From Microcaldota archaeon (GTDB lineage: Archaea; Micrarchaeota; Micrarchaeia; Anstonellales; Bilamarchaeaceae): a stretch of DNA of 38,392 nt. The position numbers and the translations under genes were made by a program. This document shows positions 25,286 to 33,064 of the stretch, piece by piece (the stretch's first letter is position 1; each line of letters starts with the position of its first letter). Where the stretch lies: assembly GCA_018813505.1 (NCBI GenBank), contig JAHJBM010000087.1, positions 1 to 38,392 on the forward strand, given 5' to 3'. A model generated the notes under the pieces. The model was not told where the DNA came from and did not search any database. It was given only the letters and a program-made list of their open reading frames with translations.

Positions 25286-25801
25286 ATGATTCTTTCTGAT
25301 CAGGATATCAAAAAAATGCTTAAGCAAGGAAAAATCAAAGTCGAACCACTTGAAGATAGTCAGATCGGTCCGGCAAGTATAGACCTTACACTCGACGATG
25401 AGTGGCAGTTCTTCAAAGAACAACTCAAGAAGAAAACAATTGATCTTTCAAAAACAGGATTCCAGACAGCCTTTAAAACAACCAGAAGAAAAACAATAAC
25501 ACTGAAACCAGGGCAAATGTGTCTTGCAAAAACAGTAGAAATGGTTACACTGCCAGCAGATATTATGGGAAAACTCGAAGGCAGAAGCAGGTTTGCCAGG
25601 ATGGGGCTGGTCATACATATCACCAGTGCATTGGTCCAACCAGGAAGCAACAATCACCAGGTACTTGAGATAGTAAATCTTGCACCATTCCCAGTTAAGC
25701 TACATGCTGGTATGCGGATATCACAGATGGTACTTGAAAAACTTGAAAGCCCGACAACAAAACCATATCGCAAATTCGGATCAATAGCAGTAAAACAATA
25801 G
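25286..25801 (+). CDS. dcd: dCTP deaminase
   Basis: 171 residues. GPASIDLTL, the substrate-binding EGRSRFARMGLVIHITSA and QVLEIVNLAPFPVKLHAGM, holding the catalytic glutamate, follow the Dcd/DUT family. It deaminates dCTP to dUTP, and in some archaea the enzyme also makes dUMP directly; I cannot tell which form this is. It supplies dTTP synthesis. Leaderless from a TATA box shared with nurA. The following gene's ribosome site overlaps its stop codon. Confidence 0.92.
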   Translation: MILSDQDIKKMLKQGKIKVEPLEDSQIGPASIDLTLDDEWQFFKEQLKKKTIDLSKTGFQTAFKTTRRKTITLKPGQMCLAKTVEMVTLPADIMGKLEGRSRFARMGLVIHITSALVQPGSNNHQVLEIVNLAPFPVKLHAGMRISQMVLEKLESPTTKPYRKFGSIAVKQ

Positions 25802-25809
25802 GTGGAAAT

Positions 25810-26445
25810 TTGCACGACATATCATCTAAAACAATAGTCACTGTAACAATAGCGATACTTGTAGTGATCATGATTGCATCCAACTATTTGTATAGTTCCG
25901 AATTCCAGAATCCAAAGATCGTTTTCAAAGAAGAACCAATACACAAAAACAAGGAATTGCAATTAAAAAATGGCGAACAGTACCAATATACCTATGTTGT
26001 AAACAGCACAGAAGTAAACATAACTTACATCGTCACAAAAAGTACCAATTGTACAAATATACGACTAAAAGAAGTAGTTGAGGATTCTGACATATGCCTT
26101 GATAAATGGGGGGTTGACCAAAGCGGATATAATGCAACGTTGCTTAACCCGACAGTTCTGATGTTCAGACCATGGATGCTGGCATTGGATAATAACTGGA
26201 AATGGAATACCAGCACATATATGATGCTTGGAAATGAACTGAACTATCTCGGCTCGACAAGATATCGGGTTGTAAGAACTGAGGAATATAACGGAAGAGA
26301 AAGTTTTGTAGTCGAGATTTCAACCAATGTGGGCATGCCGGAATATCAATGGGTTGATGTAGAAAAAAGAATATTGTTGAGAACAATAGGCCCCACTTAT
26401 GAAATCTTGTTTGTGAACGGACCAATCAAATTACAGAATAATTAA
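25810..26445 (+). CDS. Membrane-anchored exported protein with many N-glycosylation sequons
   Basis: 211 residues, starting at TTG; GGTGG four bases upstream, overlapping the dcd stop, decides this start. One membrane helix at residues about 8-26 (IVTVTIAILVVIMIASNYLY) is followed by an extracellular domain. Five sequons are visible (NST, NIT, NCT, NAT, NTS), many for its length, plus two cysteines that may pair. The fold looks strand-rich. Family unknown. It is translationally linked to dcd, though its function seems unrelated. Confidence 0.7.
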   Translation: MHDISSKTIVTVTIAILVVIMIASNYLYSSEFQNPKIVFKEEPIHKNKELQLKNGEQYQYTYVVNSTEVNITYIVTKSTNCTNIRLKEVVEDSDICLDKWGVDQSGYNATLLNPTVLMFRPWMLALDNNWKWNTSTYMMLGNELNYLGSTRYRVVRTEEYNGRESFVVEISTNVGMPEYQWVDVEKRILLRTIGPTYEILFVNGPIKLQNN

Positions 26446-26474
26446 TGATAAAAGAAAAAAGAGATAATAAAATA

Positions 26475-26642
26475 TTACCTCACAACAACTAGAGGAATTG
26501 TTCCTGCATCCATTTCATTTTCTGCAATCTGGATAAATGATATTTTACCAGCAATAACCTTTACAAGAGGTGGTGCGCCCATGGAAAGTTGTAATGCTCT
26601 AGCGCCGATAATTCGTGCAATTTCGTATTTTGTAAGATCCAT
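26475..26642 (-). CDS. rpoK: RNA polymerase subunit Rpo6 (RpoK)
   Basis: A 55-residue protein too short for the ORF track. It reads MDLTKYEIARIIGARALQL, then GAPPLV, and ends AGTIPLVVVR, which is the conserved core of archaeal Rpo6/RpoK and eukaryotic Rpb6. It helps assemble and stabilise the polymerase at the base of the clamp. GGTGA lies five bases before the ATG. It is shorter than bacterial omega but normal for archaea. The nearby minus-strand HEAT-protein gene lies upstream and may share its transcript. Confidence 0.93.
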   Translation of the reverse strand: MDLTKYEIARIIGARALQLSMGAPPLVKVIAGKISFIQIAENEMDAGTIPLVVVR

Positions 26643-26702
26643 AAGATTCACCGTATAAAATCCTAAGAGTCACAATAAGACAATTAGTAACATTATACGT
26701 AT

Positions 26703-27896
26703 CTACAAAACAATATAAACATTGCCTTTTTCTCCAAGGATCAGTGCAGTCTCACTTGAGAACTTAAATGATTTGGCCATGCCACCAGAAATCTTGATCA
26801 TCATACTGGTTTTTATAGCTGCACCGCGACCGTCAAAAAGATAAAGAACCCCTTCGTTTCCTTCCTCGTCATTAAGCAGGAATCGGGTGTATGTGGATTT
26901 TACCTTTTTTGTCTTTTGATATTCCCTGATCTCTATAGATACAACACGCAGAATCTCAGTATTGATGTTGCGCATCCGATCCCTGATCTTTGTTATATTG
27001 GTAATCTTTGTTTCCTTGAACTTCTTTTTTGCGAATTTGAATGCCAACGTTATTTCGTGCTTTGCCTGTTGAACCATATTGTTCATTTCGCGCTTCATTA
27101 TACCATCATCGCCACCTGAAAGCATCATGGTCTCGTATGCTTTTTTGAAAAATGAATCTGGTAAAAACTCAATCTCATTCTGTGTTTTTATTTCCTCGAT
27201 TTTTTCCAGTTCTATAGTAGCGATTTCGGATGAAATATGGTCTGCCGCATGAGATGAAATGCCACCGATGTGTTGTAAACCTTCGGAGATATGATCGATC
27301 TCTATTATCTGAGGCTCGTTTGACGATCCTGCAAGGGCTTCTGAGGGTTGAGTGGTCTCGGGATCAAGACCAGTTTGATCTGTGAGGCTTTCTGCATCAA
27401 TTCCAGAGATAACTTCGAGATAGCTAGTAAGGAACTCCTGCATGGCTTTTCTACCGTTTTCTTCAGTATCCATTTCACCGCGGTGCTTTTTGTTTACAGC
27501 TTTCATATAGATCTTTTCGATAGTCGGCATCATCTTCTTTTTTACTGCTGCACCCTTCTGTTTTCCGAGACGTTTTTCAAACATCTGACTTATAGGTCCA
27601 AGAACTTTCTGTTTTGTTTGCTCAGAAGGTTCGTCTTCTTTTTTCTCTTCTGAAGAACCATGGGAAAATATTTCTGCAAATGACATGAGCTCAGGCTCAG
27701 TCTTTTTCTTTCTATCCAATGTTTCCTGAGCCACCTCCCTTACGGAAGGTTCTTTATCATAACTCAATTCAACCAATGCAAAAAGTGCGGCAGGATCATC
27801 AAGCGTACCTAATGAAACAGCAGCTTTTTTTCTTACTTCTGGATTTTCGTCGAATGTAAGCGACACCAATTTATTCAAATTTGCACCAACATGCAT
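26703..27896 (-). CDS. HEAT-repeat protein with conserved C-terminal domain
   Basis: 397 residues. Two HEAT repeats open the protein (NPEVRKKAAVSLGTLDDPAAL, then EPSVREVAQETL). A long charged low-complexity middle follows (SSEEKKEDEPSEQTKQ), and the last 110 or so residues look like a separate folded domain (RFLLNDEEGNEGVLYLFDGRG to the end). No enzyme motif is visible. HEAT units usually bind other proteins. It lies just upstream of rpoK on the same strand with a GAGGT ribosome site, so a link to transcription is possible but only by position. Confidence 0.7.
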   Translation of the reverse strand: MHVGANLNKLVSLTFDENPEVRKKAAVSLGTLDDPAALFALVELSYDKEPSVREVAQETLDRKKKTEPELMSFAEIFSHGSSEEKKEDEPSEQTKQKVLGPISQMFEKRLGKQKGAAVKKKMMPTIEKIYMKAVNKKHRGEMDTEENGRKAMQEFLTSYLEVISGIDAESLTDQTGLDPETTQPSEALAGSSNEPQIIEIDHISEGLQHIGGISSHAADHISSEIATIELEKIEEIKTQNEIEFLPDSFFKKAYETMMLSGGDDGIMKREMNNMVQQAKHEITLAFKFAKKKFKETKITNITKIRDRMRNINTEILRVVSIEIREYQKTKKVKSTYTRFLLNDEEGNEGVLYLFDGRGAAIKTSMMIKISGGMAKSFKFSSETALILGEKGNVYIVL

Positions 27897-27936
27897 TTTA
27901 TTACCTCATCTCAACCCCAAGAATATCAAACTGAAA

Positions 27937-29001
27937 TTATTTAATTATTCTCTCGATTTTATCCAAAGCGAAATCGATATCTTTTAGATCGAAATTGCCC
28001 ATGTGTGCTATCCTCAGACCATTATCCTTGAATTTGCCTCTTGCACCGACGATCTGGATTTTATACTCAGCAAGAAGTTTGTTTCTTACATCCTTTGCAC
28101 TTATTCCGACAGGACAGACAAAACCAGTCACCGTGTTTGATTCAAACCCTTTTTCAGCAATAAGATCAAGACCCATACCAAGGATGCGTTTACGAGTATG
28201 TTCTGCAGCGGCTTTGTGGCGTTTTACGCATCCATTCAACCCACCATTGTTATCTAGGACATCAAATGCCTTTTGCAATGCCCAGAACAACGATATTGCA
28301 GGGGTATTGGGAGTTTGTTTGTCTTTTTCAAATCGTTTTTTATGCCGCCTCAAATCACAATAATAACTTGGAATAGAATTCCGAGTGGTAAAGCGTTCAA
28401 TTGCATCTTTACTTAGACCAATTAATGACATCCCAGGAGGGGATGCGATTCCTTTCTGGCTTCCTGATACAAACGCATCAACGTAAAAGTTTTTCATGTT
28501 AAATTCTGTACCTGGCCATGCAGATATGCCATCTACTATTGTGAGCATGTCTTTTGATTTTGCATATTTGCAGATTTCTTTTATATGGTTTGTCACGCCA
28601 AGGCTCGTTTCGTTGTAGACAATTGCAAGAACTTTTGCATCGCTACTGTCTATTGTTGCTTTTGTTCTTTCCAAATCCCAGCCTTTGCCTTCTTCGATCT
28701 TGTTTGCAATTGAATTTGCATAGACCTGAACAGTTTGTACTTGCTTTTCACCAAAGTCACCATTAGGAAAACAAATAACATTGTCATTTTTTTCACAAAG
28801 GTTCAGAACAAGAGTTTCAAGTCCAAGTGCACCAGATCCTGTGAGTACATATGCCTCATCTGCACCAAAATAGTATTTTAATCGGGTAACAAGATCACCA
28901 TAAAGCTCGGAGAATTCAGTAGAACGATGGGTTATCATAGGTTTGCATTGTGCTTTTGAGATTTCATCCAGAACAGGCACTGGCCCGGGCGTAAGCAACA
29001 T
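27937..29001 (-). CDS. Class V aminotransferase (serine/alanine-glyoxylate type)
   Basis: 354 residues. It starts directly with LLTPGPVPV, the usual opening of the alanine-glyoxylate/serine-pyruvate group. The PLP lysine is in VSGSQKGIASPPG, with the partner aspartate in TIVDGISAWPG. C-terminal MGNFDLKDI is also typical. In methanogens such enzymes have broad specificity, including phosphohydroxypyruvate for serine synthesis, so a role in serine or glycine metabolism is likely. A SerK-like gene lies 0.7 kb away, which fits but is weak evidence. Confidence 0.88.
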   Translation of the reverse strand: MLLTPGPVPVLDEISKAQCKPMITHRSTEFSELYGDLVTRLKYYFGADEAYVLTGSGALGLETLVLNLCEKNDNVICFPNGDFGEKQVQTVQVYANSIANKIEEGKGWDLERTKATIDSSDAKVLAIVYNETSLGVTNHIKEICKYAKSKDMLTIVDGISAWPGTEFNMKNFYVDAFVSGSQKGIASPPGMSLIGLSKDAIERFTTRNSIPSYYCDLRRHKKRFEKDKQTPNTPAISLFWALQKAFDVLDNNGGLNGCVKRHKAAAEHTRKRILGMGLDLIAEKGFESNTVTGFVCPVGISAKDVRNKLLAEYKIQIVGARGKFKDNGLRIAHMGNFDLKDIDFALDKIERIIK

Positions 29002-29069
29002 GAACTGATATTTGAAAAGAACATACTAAAAGGATTATGTGCAAGATTTTATTGTACGAAGTGTTACAT

Positions 29070-29372
29070 ATGGAAAAACCAAGAATAATTGTGTATTCTG
29101 TACCAACCTGTCAATTTTGCAATATGGCAAAAAGTTTTTTTAATGAAAAAAAGATCGAATTTCAGGATTTGGATGTTAGTACTGACGAGAATATAGCACG
29201 GCAGATGGTAGCAAAAAGTAGACAAACTGCAGTTCCGGTTATAGATATTAATGGAACGATATTGGTTGGATTTGATCAGGAAAAAGTTGAGAAAACGTTA
29301 AGCACGACAATGAGTATTGGCGCCAAGCGGGCAATGGTAAGAACGATGTTCTTTGATCCTTTTGATAGATAG
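29070..29372 (+). CDS. Glutaredoxin-like protein
   Basis: 100 residues from the internal ATG 29070, which starts right at the first strand (KPRIIVYSVPTCQFC); the longer track start adds an unlikely tail. CQFC is the redox pair and TAVPVIDING the cis-proline loop that faces it, as in NrdH/YruB-type glutaredoxins. It probably reduces disulfides using thioredoxin reductase-type electrons. The C-terminal 20 residues (IGAKRAMVRTMFF) extend beyond the core. Confidence 0.85.
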   Translation: MEKPRIIVYSVPTCQFCNMAKSFFNEKKIEFQDLDVSTDENIARQMVAKSRQTAVPVIDINGTILVGFDQEKVEKTLSTTMSIGAKRAMVRTMFFDPFDR

Positions 29373-29432
29373 TAATGGCATCAGATTTTCGGCATAGGAT
29401 TTTTGGTTCAGTTTGTATCAGAGATTGATCAT

Positions 29433-29705
29433 ATGGCAGATATCGTCGTAAAAAAATCAAAGATCGAAGGCAACGGAGTATTTGCAGCAAGGGATTTCAA
29501 AAAAGGAGAGATAATTCTAAGATTGGATACTGGTCATGTAATAAGCGAAATTGAACTCGCCACATTACCTGAAAACGAGAAAAGATATGTGGAACGCTGC
29601 AATGGAAAATATATCCTAGTGCAGCCACCTGAACGATATGTCAACCATTCATGCGATCCGAATACTAAAGTTGAAAGTTTCTGCGATATTGCAAAAAGAG
29701 AATAA
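29433..29705 (+). CDS. Truncated SET-domain protein
   Basis: 90 residues from ATG 29433. The start of a SET lysine methyltransferase domain is clear: IEGNGVFAARDFKKGEIIL and RYVNHSCDPNTKV, the NHSC motif of the SAM site. It stops at DIAKRE, just where the family continues with GEExTxDY and the catalytic tyrosine. The missing end would overlap the convergent neighbour. So it is either a truncated, inactive relic or a reduced SET protein that only binds SAM. The stop is clean, with no easy one-base repair visible. Confidence 0.7.
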   Translation: MADIVVKKSKIEGNGVFAARDFKKGEIILRLDTGHVISEIELATLPENEKRYVERCNGKYILVQPPERYVNHSCDPNTKVESFCDIAKRE

Positions 29706-29717
29706 AAAATTAACGAG

Positions 29718-30518
29718 TCAGTATATCACAACAACGGGCTCATAATATTTCCTGACATTGCCTGCATAGGCACGAAGAGTAAGCATCCGCTTCAGTTCTT
29801 CATCAGCTTCTTTTTTAGAGTTATGAAGCCAACCAAGGCGCATATTTAATCTGATTATCCTGCCTGGAATTGTATGACGTGTGGATTTTGGAGGAAGGGG
29901 AGCATGATCTTGGGCTGCTTTTATTATTTCAGATTTTGTATATGCCCTTCTGTAGAATATGGAATGACTCTCATCAAGCTGAGAACTGATTTCTTGATCA
30001 GGGATATACTCAATGACATTGTTGGATTTCTCAACCAGTGACATGATATAGTTTTGTTCTTCTACCATTTCCCTGAGTTTGTAATTTCCAGGGTTAAGAA
30101 GATAGTTTTCTTTTTTTGTTGATAACATAAATGGAGCCTTGAGATCATCAACTGCCTTTTTACCGTGATCATGATCAACTTTTTCATATTTTATGGAATC
30201 AAGCTTGAAAATCTGGTCAGGGCTTAGTTTCGTAGCTGGGTACCATGTACCAACTTGAATATCCTCGCGATCATAATCAACAACCTGGCAGGATGCAAGA
30301 GGACATTCGATTATTTCAAGAACCTTTAGCCTGTGATTGCCATCAAGAACCAAACTGGTTTTTTTATCAATGATGAGTGGGTCAACCAGGTATGCAGTAT
30401 TTAGCATGGCTTCCTTGAGTTTTTTCAGGTTGTATGAAATCACTTGCTCGTGTTGCAACAACGATTTAGTTTCCCTTACCTCTAGTTCATTTATTAGCTG
30501 GTCAACTAGGATTCCCAT
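29718..30518 (-). CDS. ParB/Srx-fold protein, possibly a SerK-like serine kinase
   Basis: 266 residues. The ParB-like core is clear from VDPLIIDKKTSLVLDGNHRLKVL, with the DGNHR loop that binds nucleotide in this fold. The C-terminal half (PPKSTRHTIPGRIIRLNMRL) resembles, from memory, the archaeal SerK serine kinases (TK0378 type), which phosphorylate free serine for cysteine synthesis. A partition ParB would have an HTH domain after the core, and none is seen. A class V aminotransferase is near. I hold ParB fold as sure and SerK as a fair guess. Confidence 0.65.
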   Translation of the reverse strand: MGILVDQLINELEVRETKSLLQHEQVISYNLKKLKEAMLNTAYLVDPLIIDKKTSLVLDGNHRLKVLEIIECPLASCQVVDYDREDIQVGTWYPATKLSPDQIFKLDSIKYEKVDHDHGKKAVDDLKAPFMLSTKKENYLLNPGNYKLREMVEEQNYIMSLVEKSNNVIEYIPDQEISSQLDESHSIFYRRAYTKSEIIKAAQDHAPLPPKSTRHTIPGRIIRLNMRLGWLHNSKKEADEELKRMLTLRAYAGNVRKYYEPVVVIY

Positions 30519-30567
30519 AATTTAGTGTTGTTAGCGCTGGTTAAAAAATATATCGAAATTATTTTAG

Positions 30568-31512
30568 TCAGATGACGGAAAGATCACGCAAACAAGCTAA
30601 TGCCTCATCCATGTGAAGGGAAGCGAAGGCAAGTGGATCGCTAGAACCAAAGATACCTTTTGGAGTATATGTAGTATCAAGGAACTGACTGTGAGTTACG
30701 ATTTTTGCCATCACCAATGTCGCTTCTTCAGTCGTGATGATGCCCAAACCAATTGCAGCATTAAGATCACTTGAAAGAAACCGCAACTCTGCGTTATCAG
30801 GAGGAACTAGATAGGCGAGATGAGTGCTTTCCGGAGCATGCATAGTGTAAGAATTGGCGTAATGTTTCAGAGTAATACTCTCTCGATTATCATCAAGAAT
30901 AACGAAATATGGTCCGTGGCTTCCTGCACAATACTTGGAATTGCCTTTAATTAATTGACCAAAATTCCCATGGCGAATTTCTCCTTCAAGCATGATATTG
31001 AGAAGACTGACTATGCCTCCTTTTCTCCAATTAACACCCTGTGCACTGAGGCTTTCATCTTTGCCGCGGACCAGAATACTCTCCATTAGCAAATGATAGA
31101 TCGAAGGGGGAAATGGACCGCTTGAATTATTAGGCACACGCAAACATGATCCAAGTTCATCTACCGGACGATATTCCACAGGGAATTGATCGGATTGGAC
31201 TAAGGTAAGCGTGAGGTCTAGATAATTATTATGGCTTTCCGGGAGTTGTTTTCTGATAGCACGGATCAACCGGGCTTTGCGATCTTCAGATTGAGAAAGT
31301 AACGATGGTATTGCAAGGAGTATTTCAGGAGTTTTGTTGTCACCATCATGTACAAGAGAAACCAATGCCCGAGAAACGAGGGTATCGTCATCAAGTTTTG
31401 CAGCCATTTCTGCGAATCTGGCTAGTTGCCTTTGCCTTCGGGTTGCAGATGCACAAACACCAGGATTTTGCTGTATACTAGTGGATGGCGGCCAGTTTCT
31501 AAGAGTTGACAT
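30568..31512 (-). CDS. Hypothetical soluble protein
   Basis: 314 residues, no membrane segment and no motif I recognise. The N-terminal 130 residues look like a helical repeat scaffold (ALVSLVHDGDNKTPEILLAI, RALVR-like spacing), and the rest is mixed. SYTMHAPESTHLAYLVPPDN and HGPYFVILDDNRE look like strands of a compact domain. A TATA-like TTATAAAC lies about 28 bases before the ATG. It is one of several orphans in this part of the window. Confidence 0.65.
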   Translation of the reverse strand: MSTLRNWPPSTSIQQNPGVCASATRRQRQLARFAEMAAKLDDDTLVSRALVSLVHDGDNKTPEILLAIPSLLSQSEDRKARLIRAIRKQLPESHNNYLDLTLTLVQSDQFPVEYRPVDELGSCLRVPNNSSGPFPPSIYHLLMESILVRGKDESLSAQGVNWRKGGIVSLLNIMLEGEIRHGNFGQLIKGNSKYCAGSHGPYFVILDDNRESITLKHYANSYTMHAPESTHLAYLVPPDNAELRFLSSDLNAAIGLGIITTEEATLVMAKIVTHSQFLDTTYTPKGIFGSSDPLAFASLHMDEALACLRDLSVI

Positions 31513-31594
31513 ATAGTGATTAGTTGTGGGCAGGAGTGTTTATAATCACTTGTGTTGGGATAGATTTATATTGAACCAAAGCTATTGAACAGAT

Positions 31595-31864
31595 ATGGAA
31601 CTATCACAAGCATATATCCTGATGGCCATCGTAGCACTCGCAATTATTGTTGCAGGATTGTTTTTCATAAACAAGAATAAGAAGATTGAGTTGACTCCAA
31701 TGACTCCGCTTGGAGGGATAGCTTTTGTATTAGTTATGTTTGCATTCGTAATCGCAGGGATCGCTTTCGATGGAGATGTATTAGTTGGTTACAGCCTCAT
31801 GGTGGCGGGAATAATTCTTGCAGTAGCTGATACCATACTAAAGATGAAGAAGAATAAGAAGTAA
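31595..31864 (+). CDS. Small membrane protein, three helices
   Basis: 89 residues with three membrane helices (AYILMAIVALAIIVAGLFFI, IAFVLVMFAFVIAGIAF, VGYSLMVAGIILAVADTIL) and a lysine-rich tail (KMKKNKK) that should stay inside. TATA-like GATTTATATT at the leaderless distance supports the ATG. Right after its stop an 11-bp stem with one bulge may act as terminator. Function unknown. Confidence 0.75.
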   Translation: MELSQAYILMAIVALAIIVAGLFFINKNKKIELTPMTPLGGIAFVLVMFAFVIAGIAFDGDVLVGYSLMVAGIILAVADTILKMKKNKK

Positions 31865-31869
31865 AATGC

Positions 31870-32260
31870 GACAGAGAGGGGCAAGCTCCTCTTGTCCCAA
31901 AATTTTGAAAAAATTTTGCGATTGCTTGAACGGCGTTCCGTTCAAGGCTCGCATTTCACTTCGTTCAAATGCGATCGCCGGGAAAATCGTTGCGTGTCCT
32001 GTTGTCCATTTTCTGTTTCGTCACTGGAAACCGAAAACTTAAAACCGGAAACCAATTGAAACGATATTTCGTTTCAATGGTCCATTGAAATGTAATACAT
32101 TTCAATCGGACGCAATATCGAACCCGGGCCCCGAAATTGGCAATCTCGGATCATAACCGTTGAGCTCTTTGTAAATTCAAATATTTGAATATTGCAAAGA
32201 TTTAGACTACGATCGCAGCATAAACGATATGTGCAGTTCTGCATTTAGCGTTTGATGTTC
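31870..32260. other. Noncoding array of tight hairpins, candidate structured RNA
   Basis: This 490-base gap has no ORF, but many near-perfect inverted repeats with short loops: 31870-31896 (GACA/TGTC and AGAGGGG/CTCCTCT arms), 31925-31946 (CTTGAACGG, CGTT loop), 31950-31973 (CGCATTT/AAATGCG), 32055-32078 (ATTGAAACGA, TATT loop), 32084-32106 (ATTGAAATG, TAATA loop) and 32175-32190 (a perfect 16-bp palindrome inside CTTTG/CAAAG). GCGAT at 31918 pairs with ATCGC at 31974, enclosing two hairpins as a three-way junction. Strand of transcription is not clear. The GGAAACC word spacer (32028-32052) sits in the middle. Confidence 0.5.
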
Positions 32261-32325
32261 ACTATGGTTGATTGAAAAGTAATTAAATCATATCGAAAAG
32301 TTTTGTAGCAGTAGAATAATAAAAA

Positions 32326-32333
32326 TTTATAAA
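32326..32333 (+). promoter_or_regulatory. TATA box with conserved downstream word, copy A
   Basis: TTTATAAA followed by TAGTTGTACATAA, 26 bases before the ATG at 32356. Almost the same sequence stands before the next gene (copy B, 32706) and a related one before the gene at 37857 (copy C). Confidence 0.65.
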
Positions 32334-32355
32334 TAGTTGTACATAATTTTCCATA

Positions 32356-32667
32356 ATGGCTACCCAAAATTCAAGAACATATAATGTCAGTACAGTTGTT
32401 GGTGCAAGAACTCTTCTCCCCGGCGGCTGGAAACTCGAAACAACAAACAACGTTCCCGGCGGAGGAAACAAAACACATCGGTTCTTAGTATCAAGAAACG
32501 GAAGTGAACCAACAATAATGTGGATAGCAAGAGAACCGAAAACAACACATAGCAAAGGCATTGATAGTGGAGAACAGAGACTTGTTTTGCAGCGTTCATG
32601 GAATTGCCCACTTAGAAAACCAATAGTCGAGGCAATAATTGGCCATAATCCGGACCACAAAGAATGA
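32356..32667 (+). CDS. Orphan basic protein
   Basis: 103 residues, rich in Thr/Asn/Arg, no membrane segment. It begins MATQNSRTYNVSTVV, has a Gly/Pro-rich GGWKLE...VPGGGNK stretch and a tryptophan-containing IMWIAREP strand, suggesting a small beta-fold. No family recognised. Leaderless start from promoter copy A. It is the first gene of a three-orphan cluster. Confidence 0.6.
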   Translation: MATQNSRTYNVSTVVGARTLLPGGWKLETTNNVPGGGNKTHRFLVSRNGSEPTIMWIAREPKTTHSKGIDSGEQRLVLQRSWNCPLRKPIVEAIIGHNPDHKE

Positions 32668-32705
32668 AACCCAGTTTCCAGCTACAAAAAACCATAAAAT
32701 AAAAC

Positions 32706-32776
32706 TTTATAAACTGTTGCACATAAATTCCCACCAATAACTAAATTAAACAAAACAGGACACGCTTAGGTGTGTC
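32706..32776 (+). promoter_or_regulatory. Promoter copy B and leader hairpin
   Basis: TTTATAAA at 32706-32713 is followed by CTGTTGCACATAAATTCC, nearly matching copy A. The predicted leader of about 75 bases carries a hairpin at 32759-32776 (GACACGC, TTAG loop, GTGTGTC) before the strong GGAGGGG ribosome site of the gene at 32809. Confidence 0.55.
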
Positions 32777-32808
32777 GGATTATTTACAATAGAAAATGGA
32801 GGGGTATA

Positions 32809-33063
32809 ATGAGACAAAAAAGAGTAAACTTAAGATGTGGACAACAACCACAAGAACACAATATTAATGGCTGTCATTTCAAGATTAAACCGGAACCGGA
32901 TAGCAAACTAGTCACATTGCGTGTTAGGGCACCAAAAACAGATGAAACTAGATTCAGACTGGTTCAAGGCCAGCAACATAGGCAGGAATTCCCAGAACAC
33001 AGGATTCGGGTCAGGAGAGCAGGGGATAGTATACACCTCACGGTTGAAAAAAGGCGTGATTGA
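32809..33063 (+). CDS. Small basic orphan protein
   Basis: 84 residues from ATG 32809, chosen for the GGAGGGG five bases upstream rather than the track's earlier start. Very rich in Arg, Gln and His (HRQEFPEHRIRVRR), so nucleic-acid binding is possible. Likely a single beta-rich domain. Its stop lies one base before the next ATG, so the two are co-translated. Confidence 0.65.
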   Translation: MRQKRVNLRCGQQPQEHNINGCHFKIKPEPDSKLVTLRVRAPKTDETRFRLVQGQQHRQEFPEHRIRVRRAGDSIHLTVEKRRD

Positions 33064-33064
33064 T

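Noticed and set aside
30337-30525. Plus-strand ORF inside the ParB-like gene
   Set aside because: Antisense shadow; the minus-strand frame has the DGNHR motif and family similarity.
32110-32165. tRNA-Gly-like piece on the minus strand: a 5-bp arm around TTGCCAA (GCC anticodon) and GGGTTCGA as in a T arm
   Set aside because: The T stem does not pair, the D stem has a mismatch and no acceptor stem forms. At best a decayed tRNA; more likely chance inside the hairpin array.
31870-32260. CRISPR array
   Set aside because: The hairpins differ from each other, are spaced irregularly and have no constant direct repeat or cas genes nearby.
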